DNA of 7,499 nt from Akkermansiaceae bacterium UBA985 (lineage in GTDB: Bacteria > Verrucomicrobiota > Verrucomicrobiia > Verrucomicrobiales > Akkermansiaceae): assembly GCA_002292185.1 (NCBI GenBank), contig DBBL01000100.1:1-7499 (forward strand). Reading direction: 5' to 3'. The translations under genes were made by a program, and so were the position numbers. Positions 1 to 5,806 of the stretch are shown piece after piece. The notes under the pieces were generated by a model. That model saw nothing but the letters and a program-made list of their open reading frames with translations, was not told where the DNA came from and did not search any database. Numbering within the stretch: the stretch's first letter is position 1; every line of letters starts with the position of its first letter.

Positions 1-1502
1 TGCATGCTGGCATGACGAGGCCCAGCATCAATCTTAGGATTGAGAATACTGCCACTGACCAGCAAGTCTCTCACCTTCCGGTCCGGCGTGTACATATCAT
101 ACCACCAACTTTTCTCCACCATGCCCGCACGCCTAAAACTTTTCTCCATGACCTCAGCCACCTCAGGAGAGGCCACCAGACGAGTAATGCTAATAAGACC
201 ACCACGCATGGACAGGCGGCCATTGCCCAGCACAGAAAAATCCTCGCCTAACATCTTGAAGCCCACCCAATGCAATCTCCCCTGGTGGAGGATAGCGGGC
301 AAATAGATCGTATCAAAGGTAACGCGCGGCCGCCCTTGGCCAGCCTGCACGGTAACGCCCTCGCCGACGATAACCGCCTCAGCCTTCCAATTCAGTGGAT
401 CAGCAAGCAATCCTAGCAGCCTGAAACGTCCTGCCACTAGCCTGGCGCTGGCATGCATTGACCTTTGCTCCAGCCAGGCAACAGGCTCCACTTGCTGTGG
501 CCTGATCGCCATATCGACCAGAAAGGGCAAGCTGCTTTTTGTATTCTTCAGCCCGAGCTGAACACGCATGTTAAGCTTAACGCCACCCAAATCCACCTCT
601 GTTTCCTCGATCTCCAGACGCGGTCTTTTCCACACCACGGTTTGATTAACATCTGGCAAATCGCTAATACCGATGCCGGCACTAGGCATCTTCAAACCAG
701 AAATTTTAACATGACCCTCAGCATCCTCACCTGAGAGCGGCAGATCGAGAGACAGCTCATCCACACTTAATAAATCTACCTCCTTGGATTCAGAATACAA
801 ACGCATGCTAGCACCGTTCACCCGCAAGCGCATCGGCAAGCCCGCTGCAGCACGCTTTACTGCTGGAGGCACTGGCTGTTCCACTTTCGGTTTTTGCTGA
901 GCCAGCACCTGCGAACCAACACCCCGCGGCCTCAATACCTGAGCGTAATCAGCTAGGCTGGCCTGAGCTAATGGCTTCGCCGGAATCACCTGCGCTTGTC
1001 CTGCAGCGAGGGTAGGTGGGGCTGGAGCAACGGGCGGCGGCGTCTCAATCACTTCGCCATCACTCGGTAGTGCAGCAAGCATCTCTAGTGATAACTCAAC
1101 ACGGGGCTCATTGAGCGTAATCTCACGCAGACGCAGCTTGCCCTTAAGCAGAGGCTTCCAGTAAGGCCTTATGTTGATGTCACTAATAGCTACCATAGAC
1201 TGCTCAGCTTCACCTGGCAAAAAAACTCGAGTCCTATTGACCGTGAGCCCATTCCACGGAGACCATGTCATCGATCCAATTTCCCATTCTAGGCCAGGAC
1301 CAGAGTTAGGGCCTCGGTTAAAACGCTCTTCGAGCTTCCTCTCAACCATGCCGGTTCCCCACGGGGAAATCAGCCACAGGTTTGAACCGATCCATCCCAA
1401 TAAGAAAATGAGCACAACGCCAAGTGCGGCTCTCTGCAGAAGACGGAGAAATATTTTTCGCCGATCACCGCTTAACTTGCTACCACCTGAGCCCTCCGCC
1501 AT
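1..1502 (-). CDS. AsmA-like membrane-anchored envelope protein, 3' end outside the window
   Basis: The frame read leftward from the ATG at 1502-1500 has no stop for 500 codons and leaves the window, so the C-terminus is missing. The N-terminus is short and basic (RRK at 14-16), followed by one membrane segment at about 25-45. Next comes a region that looks like the AsmA N-terminal repeat: WEIGSMTWSPWNGL at 73-86, then strands ending in RPYWKPLLKGKLRLREITL at 112-130. A proline/alanine-rich linker spans about 154-215 (PPPVAPAPP at 155-163). Beta-rich sequence follows to the edge, including LHQGRLHWVGFKMLGEDF at 405-422 and SGSILNPKID at 483-492. AsmA-like proteins are bitopic inner-membrane proteins with a periplasmic beta-structured body, linked to lipid transport or outer-membrane assembly. 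That a gene is present is nearly certain; the family is my inference from pattern. The start lies three bases after the stop of the secreted-protein gene, with no Shine-Dalgarno, which suggests translation by reinitiation. Confidence 0.85.
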   Translation of the reverse strand, partial: MAEGSGGSKLSGDRRKIFLRLLQRAALGVVLIFLLGWIGSNLWLISPWGTGMVERKLEERFNRGPNSGPGLEWEIGSMTWSPWNGLTVNRTRVFLPGEAEQSMVAISDINIRPYWKPLLKGKLRLREITLNEPRVELSLEMLAALPSDGEVIETPPPVAPAPPTLAAGQAQVIPAKPLAQASLADYAQVLRPRGVGSQVLAQQKPKVEQPVPPAVKRAAAGLPMRLRVNGASMRLYSESKEVDLLSVDELSLDLPLSGEDAEGHVKISGLKMPSAGIGISDLPDVNQTVVWKRPRLEIEETEVDLGGVKLNMRVQLGLKNTKSSLPFLVDMAIRPQQVEPVAWLEQRSMHASARLVAGRFRLLGLLADPLNWKAEAVIVGEGVTVQAGQGRPRVTFDTIYLPAILHQGRLHWVGFKMLGEDFSVLGNGRLSMRGGLISITRLVASPEVAEVMEKSFRRAGMVEKSWWYDMYTPDRKVRDLLVSGSILNPKIDAGPRHASM

Positions 1503-1505
1503 CGC

Positions 1506-2255
1506 TTATTTTTTAGGAGCACCAAAGCGAATCAGCAAACTCTTATCCGCAAGTCGGCGACCAGAGGTGCTCTCTTGGAGTCGATAGATCAACAGGCAAT
1601 GTTTGCCATCCTTATAGCTTCCAATTGCTAGGTTCTCCTTGGTAGAAATGAATTCGCTATTGTTTTCATAACGCCATTCCTTACCGGTCCAAGCTCCTAA
1701 AATACTGCGTTCCTCGGCATCAATATCTTCAATACGCTTGAGCTCACCGTTGGGAGATTTGAAATTACCCGTCTCCGGATTGTAGCGCAGAAGCGAGATG
1801 GTCATGCCCACGCCACTGACACGGATCATCCACTCACCGGGTTTGGGCTCCTCAAGACGGATGACCACCTGCTGCATGGCCTTAAACTGCCTTTGATCCC
1901 AAAGCTTGATGTAGTCCTCATAGTCCTCTTTGCTGAGTCCCAAATTTTCATGCCACGGCAACGGAATCCCTGGCTTGGCTTCTTTTGCGTATTCCGCATA
2001 CCACTCCGGATTAGCCTTGGACGCAGCCTGAACCTTGGCAATGTATTTGTTGATTTCCTCCGGCGGCATGATTGCCCCCACTTCACCTGATACCGTCTTG
2101 TCCTTCGCAAAATGAGCCGCCAACACTTCAGGAATCTCAGCGCTAGAGGTAGCCGCTGAAAGCGATAGCGTTGTGAGAACAACAGTCCATACAGCACCCA
2201 AAAAGGTCGCCGGGAAACGGGGATAGCAAAACGCGGGCACTTTGGGGAATCTCAT
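1506..2255 (-). CDS. Secreted protein of unknown function, paired with the AsmA-like gene
   Basis: A 249-residue protein with an N-terminal export signal: basic residues early, a hydrophobic core at about 18-34 and a likely signal peptidase I site after SSA (37-39). The mature part is hydrophilic. An acidic and aromatic helical-looking region at about 65-125 (EWYAEYAKEAKPG, EDYEDYIKLWDQRQ) is followed by beta-like sequence: PGEWMIRVSGVGMTISLL at 139-156 and HCLLIYRL at 219-226. It ends with SLLIRFGAPKK. I recognise no known domain and no catalytic motif. The ATG at 2255 gives the complete signal peptide, so I prefer it; there is no Shine-Dalgarno upstream. It lies 110 bases after the FtsB-like gene and three bases before the AsmA-like gene, all on the same strand. 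It may work with the AsmA-like protein in the periplasm; this is inferred only from the tight spacing. Confidence 0.85.
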   Translation of the reverse strand: MRFPKVPAFCYPRFPATFLGAVWTVVLTTLSLSAATSSAEIPEVLAAHFAKDKTVSGEVGAIMPPEEINKYIAKVQAASKANPEWYAEYAKEAKPGIPLPWHENLGLSKEDYEDYIKLWDQRQFKAMQQVVIRLEEPKPGEWMIRVSGVGMTISLLRYNPETGNFKSPNGELKRIEDIDAEERSILGAWTGKEWRYENNSEFISTKENLAIGSYKDGKHCLLIYRLQESTSGRRLADKSLLIRFGAPKK

Positions 2256-2365
2256 AGTCTAGTGATTAGGCTGACAATCGACAAGAAAGCTACCCCCCCG
2301 CCCCTCAAGTGCAAGCGCCAATCTTATTTGCCTGAGCCAGCATCAAGATGCCAACGAATATAGAG

Positions 2366-2737
2366 CTAAGGCTGAATGCCCTGAATGGGCTCAATGCGGA
2401 AAATCTGCTCGCCAGGTTTATAATAATTCAACCTGTCACGTGCGATGATTTCCAAATACTTGGGATCATTCACAATCGCACTCAGCTCACGCTGCTTAGC
2501 GTCTTTACGCTGAATGACCACCTCTTCTTTTTCTATGACTTCGGACAAAGCTGCCTCCTTCCTTTTAAGTTCTCGGAAAGGCTGCAACGCCGTTGCTACA
2601 AACGCCAAACAACCCATAAGCACAAGAATACAGAAAGCCAGACGCACACTCGCATTCATGCGCTCTGTGCGAACCCTGACCTTGTTGTAGCCAACTTGCC
2701 GGGAAGCTTTTGATCTGCTATTTTTCTTTCTGCTCAC
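2366..2737 (-). CDS. ftsB: Septum formation initiator family protein (FtsB/DivIC-like)
   Basis: A 123-residue bitopic division protein. The cytoplasmic N-terminus is very basic (RKKNSRSKASR). One membrane segment lies at about 31-50, followed by a charged coiled coil at about 55-88 and the family's closing block, DPKYLEIIARDRLNYYKPGE at 91-110. Small size, this domain order and the tyrosine-lysine-proline-glycine-glutamate motif are typical of FtsB/DivIC. These bind FtsL and FtsQ/DivIB in the divisome and help activate septal peptidoglycan synthesis. The start is GTG at 2737-2735: an in-frame TGA lies at 2752-2750 and no ATG occurs until residue 27, which would leave only a very short cytoplasmic tail. 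A candidate sigma-70 promoter lies at 2816-2844. There is no Shine-Dalgarno, and a 22-codon ORF in another frame overlaps the first 20 bases. FtsB and DivIC cannot be told apart by sequence here, so the symbol means the family. Confidence 0.88.
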   Translation of the reverse strand: MSRKKNSRSKASRQVGYNKVRVRTERMNASVRLAFCILVLMGCLAFVATALQPFRELKRKEAALSEVIEKEEVVIQRKDAKQRELSAIVNDPKYLEIIARDRLNYYKPGEQIFRIEPIQGIQP

Positions 2738-2786
2738 TTTTACTGTCGGTCATTGACGATGTATCACCGAACAACATATTACTCAT
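2718..2786 (-). other. Overlapping 22-codon upstream ORF at the ftsB-like start
   Basis: On the minus strand an ATG at 2786-2784 opens 22 codons ending in TAG at 2720-2718. The peptide starts MSNMLFGDTSS and ends in charged residues SKSEQKEK. It lies inside the presumed leader RNA and overlaps the GTG-started ftsB-like gene by 20 bases in a different frame. It could be a leader peptide that controls access to the weak GTG start. It could also be the true N-terminus of the division protein separated by an indel in the A-rich overlap, or chance. No Shine-Dalgarno precedes it. Confidence 0.3.
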
Positions 2787-3046
2787 TTCATTAAGAAAAC
2801 CAAATTAAAAAAATTAGTATAACGGCATACCCTGAGCACAACAAGCCTCCAGAATAAACATCATGCCGAGCATATCAATCAATAGCGACTCACCGCCACT
2901 ACTTATGCCTTGCATCGGCCCAGCTCTTGCTCCATGCCTCGCACAACATTTAAGCGTGAACATACCCTTGATTGAACATGGATAAGCCACTCCCGCAGTC
3001 CGTTCGCAACCCACCTTCAAAGCCCCTTACCCCCTACCAGTAACCT
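2738..3046. other. Divergent intergenic region between the ftsB-like and acyltransferase genes
   Basis: About 310 bases separate two divergently oriented genes. The left 80 bases are AT-rich and hold the presumed ftsB-like promoter and leader. The right part has mixed base composition. A 68-codon frame on the minus strand at 2814-3020 has odd, cysteine-rich composition and no family look, so I do not call it a gene. I found no convincing promoter, riboswitch or Shine-Dalgarno for the plus-strand gene at 3047; the bases before its ATG are C-rich. Confidence 0.5.
2816..2844 (-). promoter_or_regulatory. Candidate sigma-70 promoter for the ftsB-like gene
   Basis: On the minus strand, TTGTTG (2844-2839, -35) is separated by exactly 17 bases from TATACT (2821-2816, -10, five of six consensus bases). 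Transcription would start near 2809, leaving a leader of about 70 bases before the GTG at 2737. The downstream side is AT-rich. The -35 box matches only in its TTG part. The spacer length, position and strand fit well, but promoter preferences in this phylum are poorly known. Confidence 0.45.
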
Positions 3047-4123
3047 ATGTCAGCTGACTCAAACTTGGATCAAACCAACGCATTAACCGATATGCTCTAC
3101 CGGACGCTGAAGCGTCACCCAAAGCGTATCGTCTTCACCGACGGCGAGGACATCAAGGTCCTACGCGTGGCGCAGCGCATGGTTACGATGGAAATCGGAG
3201 TCCCCATTCTACTGGGCAACAAAGAGAAAATCCATCAAATGGCGGCCGATGAATCCATTTCCATGACCTTTGTCAGTGTCATTGATCCCGCGCAGGCATC
3301 GGACCTCGAGCTCTTTTGCCATCGGCTTAAAAAAACAAACCGCTTTCAAGGCCGGGATATCCTTAACCCAGAGGAAATCATGACCCGCCCTCACAATTTT
3401 GGCGCCATGATGGTGCAGTATGGCCATGCAGACGGCATGATTGCCGGCAATCAGTCCATGCCTGCCACCGTGTTTCGCTCTGTCATCACCATGATCAAGC
3501 CGTTAAAAAATGTGCCTCGTGTATTCGGCGCCATGATCATGGTGGCGCCGCACCTCAAGCATTTCGGCCGTGACGGCATCTTATTCATGGCAGACTGCGG
3601 CGTCATCCCCGAGCCCGACGTCAAGCAGCTTGCCTCGATTGCCGTTGAGACAGGAAAGCTAGCCCTTCACTTTCTCGGGCGCACACCACGGGTTGCCATG
3701 CTCAGCCACTCGACCAAAGGCAGCGCCCAGTCCCCGTCCGCCAAGAAAATGGCGGCAGCGACGGTGCTTGCCAAAAAAATGATCCGCGATGAGCGCCTTG
3801 ATATCGAAATTTCAGGTGAGATTCAGATAGACGTCGCCCTCGATGCTTCTGCAGCTGAAATAAAAACCCCCGATGTCAAGGCCCACCAATCTTCCGATGT
3901 CTTAGTATTCCCCAACCTCGATGCTGGACATATCGCCCTCAAACTCCTCCAGCATGTCGGCGGAGCTCAGAACTACGGGCAACTCATCATGGGACTGGCT
4001 CGGCCCGCAGCACAAGTGCCACGCACCGTGACAGAGGAAACCTTACTGGGAACCGCTGCCATCTTAGGTGGCGAGGCGATCAAGCTCCATAAGAGCATTC
4101 TCAGCGAGCAAACCGACTGGTGA
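3047..4123 (+). CDS. Phosphate acyltransferase-family protein (Pta/MaeB C-terminal-domain type)
   Basis: A 358-residue stand-alone protein of the phosphate acetyl/butyryl transferase fold, close to the usual length of short Pta enzymes. Classical members interconvert acetyl-CoA plus phosphate with acetyl phosphate plus CoA in the cytoplasm. Family landmarks in order: KRIVFTDGED (26-35), HADGMIAGN (127-135), MLSHSTKGS (218-226), GEIQIDVAL (257-265), VFPNLDAGHIALKL (287-300) and GLARP (316-320). As I recall the family, bacterial Pta carries a DLSRG-type motif plus an aspartate shortly after it. Here the serine position is P325, the arginine is kept (R326) and the aspartate position is T332. In this it resembles the Pta-like regulatory domain at the end of malic enzyme MaeB. 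It may be a divergent acyltransferase or an acyl-CoA or acetyl-phosphate sensing protein. No ackA or malic-enzyme domain is adjacent. The ATG at 3047 is the first in frame and lacks a Shine-Dalgarno. A hairpin terminator follows at 4211-4232. Confidence 0.85.
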   Translation: MSADSNLDQTNALTDMLYRTLKRHPKRIVFTDGEDIKVLRVAQRMVTMEIGVPILLGNKEKIHQMAADESISMTFVSVIDPAQASDLELFCHRLKKTNRFQGRDILNPEEIMTRPHNFGAMMVQYGHADGMIAGNQSMPATVFRSVITMIKPLKNVPRVFGAMIMVAPHLKHFGRDGILFMADCGVIPEPDVKQLASIAVETGKLALHFLGRTPRVAMLSHSTKGSAQSPSAKKMAAATVLAKKMIRDERLDIEISGEIQIDVALDASAAEIKTPDVKAHQSSDVLVFPNLDAGHIALKLLQHVGGAQNYGQLIMGLARPAAQVPRTVTEETLLGTAAILGGEAIKLHKSILSEQTDW

Positions 4124-4180
4124 GAATGACTAGTGATACTGACTGGAGACGACTCGCGTAGCTCCTCTCGACACTGCTCA

Positions 4181-4202
4181 TCACCCCCTCACCCCCTCAC
4201 CC
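4181..4202. repeat. Short tandem repeat, 8-base unit TCACCCCC
   Basis: TCACCCCC occurs twice back to back (4181-4188, 4189-4196), followed by a partial third copy TCACCC. It lies between the acyltransferase stop codon and its terminator. C-rich unstructured RNA just ahead of a termination site could resemble a Rho-loading region, but slippage expansion in non-coding DNA is the simpler reading. Confidence 0.7.
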
Positions 4203-4210
4203 TGCTGCCC

Positions 4211-4232
4211 CCATGCAGAGTGCATGGTTTTT
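4211..4232 (+). terminator. Intrinsic terminator after the acyltransferase gene
   Basis: A perfect 7-base-pair stem, CCATGCA (4211-4217) with TGCATGG (4221-4227), encloses a GAG loop and is followed directly by TTTTT (4228-4232). It lies 88 bases after the acyltransferase stop on the coding strand. The stem is short and only moderately GC-rich. On the minus strand the hairpin has no T-run after it, so it should act only rightward. Confidence 0.7.
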
Positions 4233-4239
4233 AAGACCG

Positions 4240-4485
4240 TCAAGAACCCCGCCCGTCCCGGCTGATCGGTCGAGGGAAAATACGTGCCTTAGCAAAGGCC
4301 ACCTCACCCCACGGATACCAGTCCACCGGATTAGCTGCATGCTGAATCAAATAAGGTGATTTTACACCCGCCAAATGATTCTGCCCAAGCTCTTTATTCG
4401 GCTCCTCCGCCCCATGTCCTTTTACCTGCATGCAGAGGACCATGACAATGCAAACGAGAGCCACAACACACATGTTAAACCGCAT
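4240..4485 (-). pseudogene. Truncated DUF255/thioredoxin-domain protein (YyaL family), N-terminal stump
   Basis: An 81-codon frame begins with an export signal (hydrophobic stretch about residues 5-20, then GHGAEE). It continues with the opening of the DUF255 family: [20 protein letters not shown], then [13 protein letters not shown]. Intact members run on through a CHWC-type thioredoxin redox centre and a long alpha/alpha barrel-like body, several hundred residues in total. Here homology stops sharply after AFAKAR (near 4272). It is replaced by an unrelated tail of 13 residues and a TGA at 4242-4240. Neither other frame restores the family sequence in the next bases, so this is a deletion or rearrangement breakpoint and not a single frameshift. 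The redox centre is lost, so the product cannot do the family's job. The start and signal peptide look intact, so a short exported peptide could still be made. Confidence 0.8.
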
Positions 4486-4954
4486 ACTAAAAATGGTGCC
4501 CCAGCCGTTAAGTTATACAAGTCACTTATGACCTTAGACGGCTAAAAATGCCATTTAGATAAGTTACATTAAATAATTTATTACAGTGCCTAACATCTTT
4601 TTTAAGGGGCCCAATCCCTATCGATACCGATCAATGGCTCCAGATGTGCCATAAGCACCGTTTATTTTCCCATATTTCAAGGGGGGTGCGCATTATTTAT
4701 TTAACCCTTGTTAGTAGTTAATTTATATAAAAGTAAGGAAATATTGATAATTCAGGGTCCGAATTCCTTGATGGGTTTCATTTTCTGTAATCTAATTTCC
4801 CTGTCGCTTCCCAGCACAAGCTGCATTCAGAGGTGAGAAACTCACATGAGGGTCTCCCACCACAATTCGGCAAATAAACAATAAAACAGTTAACCCGCCC
4901 CAGTTGGCACACCTCCAAAACAAACTCCACCCCCCAACCTATCCCTCCAAATAT
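4486..4954. other. AT-rich intergenic region upstream of the PEP-CTERM gene
   Basis: About 470 bases carry no credible gene; frames on both strands are short and broken. The left two thirds are clearly AT-rich (around 4540-4600 and 4690-4750). A plausible promoter lies at 4768-4796. The RNA leader it would give contains a small perfect hairpin, GTGAG (4833-4837), loop AAA, CTCAC (4841-4845). A longer reading of the PEP-CTERM gene could begin at a TTG at 4904, but this would bury the signal peptide. No RNA gene or attachment site is recognisable. Confidence 0.5.
4768..4796 (+). promoter_or_regulatory. Candidate sigma-70 promoter for the PEP-CTERM gene
   Basis: TTGATG (4768-4773, -35, four of six consensus bases) is followed after exactly 17 bases by TCTAAT (4791-4796, -10, five of six). 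Transcription would start near 4803 and give a leader of roughly 150 bases before the ATG at 4955. It is the best-spaced pair I found in this intergenic region. Confidence 0.45.
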
Positions 4955-5524
4955 ATGAAACTAAAAACAACCCTTATCGCCGCCTTTTCTGCAGCTGCAA
5001 TGGCGACTTCCCAGGCGTTTGTCATCGACTTCAATGACATCAATCAAATTGGCAGTGATGCCTTCACCCAAGTGGGCTCAACTATCGATAGTTCAGTAGG
5101 TGATGGTGGCACTGGCGGCATCACCATTAATGTTGCTGGCTATGGATTAGTAACAATCACTAAAACCACATTCGGTGGTGGATCAGATTTAAAAATCGGC
5201 GACCTCTACAGTGATGGACTCAATAATGTAAACAGTATTGAGCTTTCATCCAACGGTGATCAAGTGACCGTGACTTTCCCTACTGATGTCATTTTGTTTA
5301 ACGCCCAATCACTCGACGAAGGCGCTAGCGAAGGTCTTGTTATTGAAGGATCACTGGCTGGCAGCGTTCACACTATAACAGCGAGCCTCATTGGCACCGA
5401 CCTGAATGGCGAACCTGGTATTGGTATTCAAGCAATCAAGTTTGACGTCGTTCCCGAGCCAAGCAGTGCTGCTCTGGGTGCCATTGGCATGAGCATGATT
5501 CTGCTCAGACGCCGCAAAGCATAA
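4955..5524 (+). CDS. PEP-CTERM sorting-domain protein, small exported protein
   Basis: A 189-residue exported protein. The signal peptide is MKLKTTLIAAFSAAAMATSQ, with cleavage likely after A21 (SQA|FV). The body is rich in Gly, Ser, Thr and Asp with alternating beta-like strands (for example GGITINVAGYGLVTITKTTF). No cysteine or enzyme motif is visible. The C-terminus is a PEP-CTERM tail: VPEPS at 166-170, a short hydrophobic stretch at about 172-184, then RRRKA. Such tails are recognised by an exosortase, which cuts near PEP and delivers the protein to the cell surface or matrix. No exosortase gene is in the window. I choose the ATG at 4955 because it places the signal peptide at the N-terminus; the frame is open upstream to a TTG at 4904, but that extension is proline- and lysine-containing and not signal-like. 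A promoter at 4768 and a strong terminator at 5564 make it look monocistronic. Confidence 0.88.
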   Translation: MKLKTTLIAAFSAAAMATSQAFVIDFNDINQIGSDAFTQVGSTIDSSVGDGGTGGITINVAGYGLVTITKTTFGGGSDLKIGDLYSDGLNNVNSIELSSNGDQVTVTFPTDVILFNAQSLDEGASEGLVIEGSLAGSVHTITASLIGTDLNGEPGIGIQAIKFDVVPEPSSAALGAIGMSMILLRRRKA

Positions 5525-5563
5525 ATTTCGATTTTACCGGCTGTCCCCCTTGCCGTTAAAATT

Positions 5564-5603
5564 AAAAAAGATCCTGATGGTTTTTCCATCAGGATCTTTT
5601 TTT
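5564..5603. terminator. Strong bidirectional intrinsic terminator
   Basis: AAAAAAGATCCTGATGG (5564-5580) pairs perfectly with 5586-5602 across a TTTTT loop: 17 base pairs, of which 11 form the core ending in the A/T arms. A seven-T run follows on the plus strand (5597-5603), and the A-run at 5564-5569 gives the T-run on the minus strand. On the plus side it lies 39 bases after the PEP-CTERM stop. On the minus side it begins three bases after the TAG of the 5606-5806 remnant. It can therefore end transcription from both directions. Confidence 0.93.
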
Positions 5604-5605
5604 GT

Positions 5606-5806
5606 CTACTCGCATAGCCGCCATCTAGAATCCGCATCTCGTCCCCAGCCTCTAAGTATCGCGCCCACGCCACTTCCATACAGCATTTCTTGGCTATTGA
5701 CCTGCACAAGCTCGAGCCATGGGGCGCTCGGCTTCGTCGCATCCGGGTAATTTTTTCCTTCCAGAAATACACCTGACCACCCAGTCTTGAAGTCATGAAT
5801 GTATTG
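5606..5806 (-). pseudogene. Possible C-terminal remnant of a lost gene
   Basis: Reading leftward, one frame is open from after a TGA at 5809-5807 to a TAG at 5608-5606, 66 codons. It has no ATG until well inside. The translation looks like real protein (GWSGVFLEGKNYPDATK, then PSAPWLELVQVNSQEMLYGS, then ILRGWGRDADSRWRLCE). It is rich in Trp, Gly, Val, Leu and acidic residues, unlike the competing frames here. The bidirectional terminator starts three bases after its stop, as expected at the end of a functional gene. I do not recognise the family. The right end overlaps the start of the plus-strand secreted-protein gene at 5795, so the upstream part of this gene has been lost or replaced. Chance is the main alternative. 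Confidence 0.4.

Noticed and set aside
1171..1587. 138-codon plus-strand frame opposite the AsmA-like gene start
   Set aside because: Ser/Pro/Arg-rich shadow of the minus-strand coding frames; it spans the junction of two well-supported minus-strand genes.
2256..2365. Promoter for the secreted/AsmA-like pair in the gap after the ftsB-like gene
   Set aside because: The best match (TTGTCG, 17 bases, TAGACT) puts the -10 box directly against the ATG, so transcription would begin inside the gene. No other pair has good spacing.
2814..3020. 68-codon minus-strand frame upstream of the ftsB-like gene
   Set aside because: Cysteine- and methionine-rich composition without domain, signal peptide or family resemblance. 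It also covers the candidate ftsB promoter, so it is more likely non-coding.
4519..4535. Small dyad GTCA-CTTA-TGAC upstream of the DUF255 stump as an operator
   Set aside because: Only four base pairs around a four-base gap; expected by chance in an AT-rich region.
4240..5806. The DUF255 stump and the 5606-5806 remnant as two ends of one gene split by an insertion
   Set aside because: Both are on the minus strand, but the N-terminal piece lies to the left of the C-terminal piece, which is the wrong order. The remnant also does not resemble the DUF255 C-terminus.
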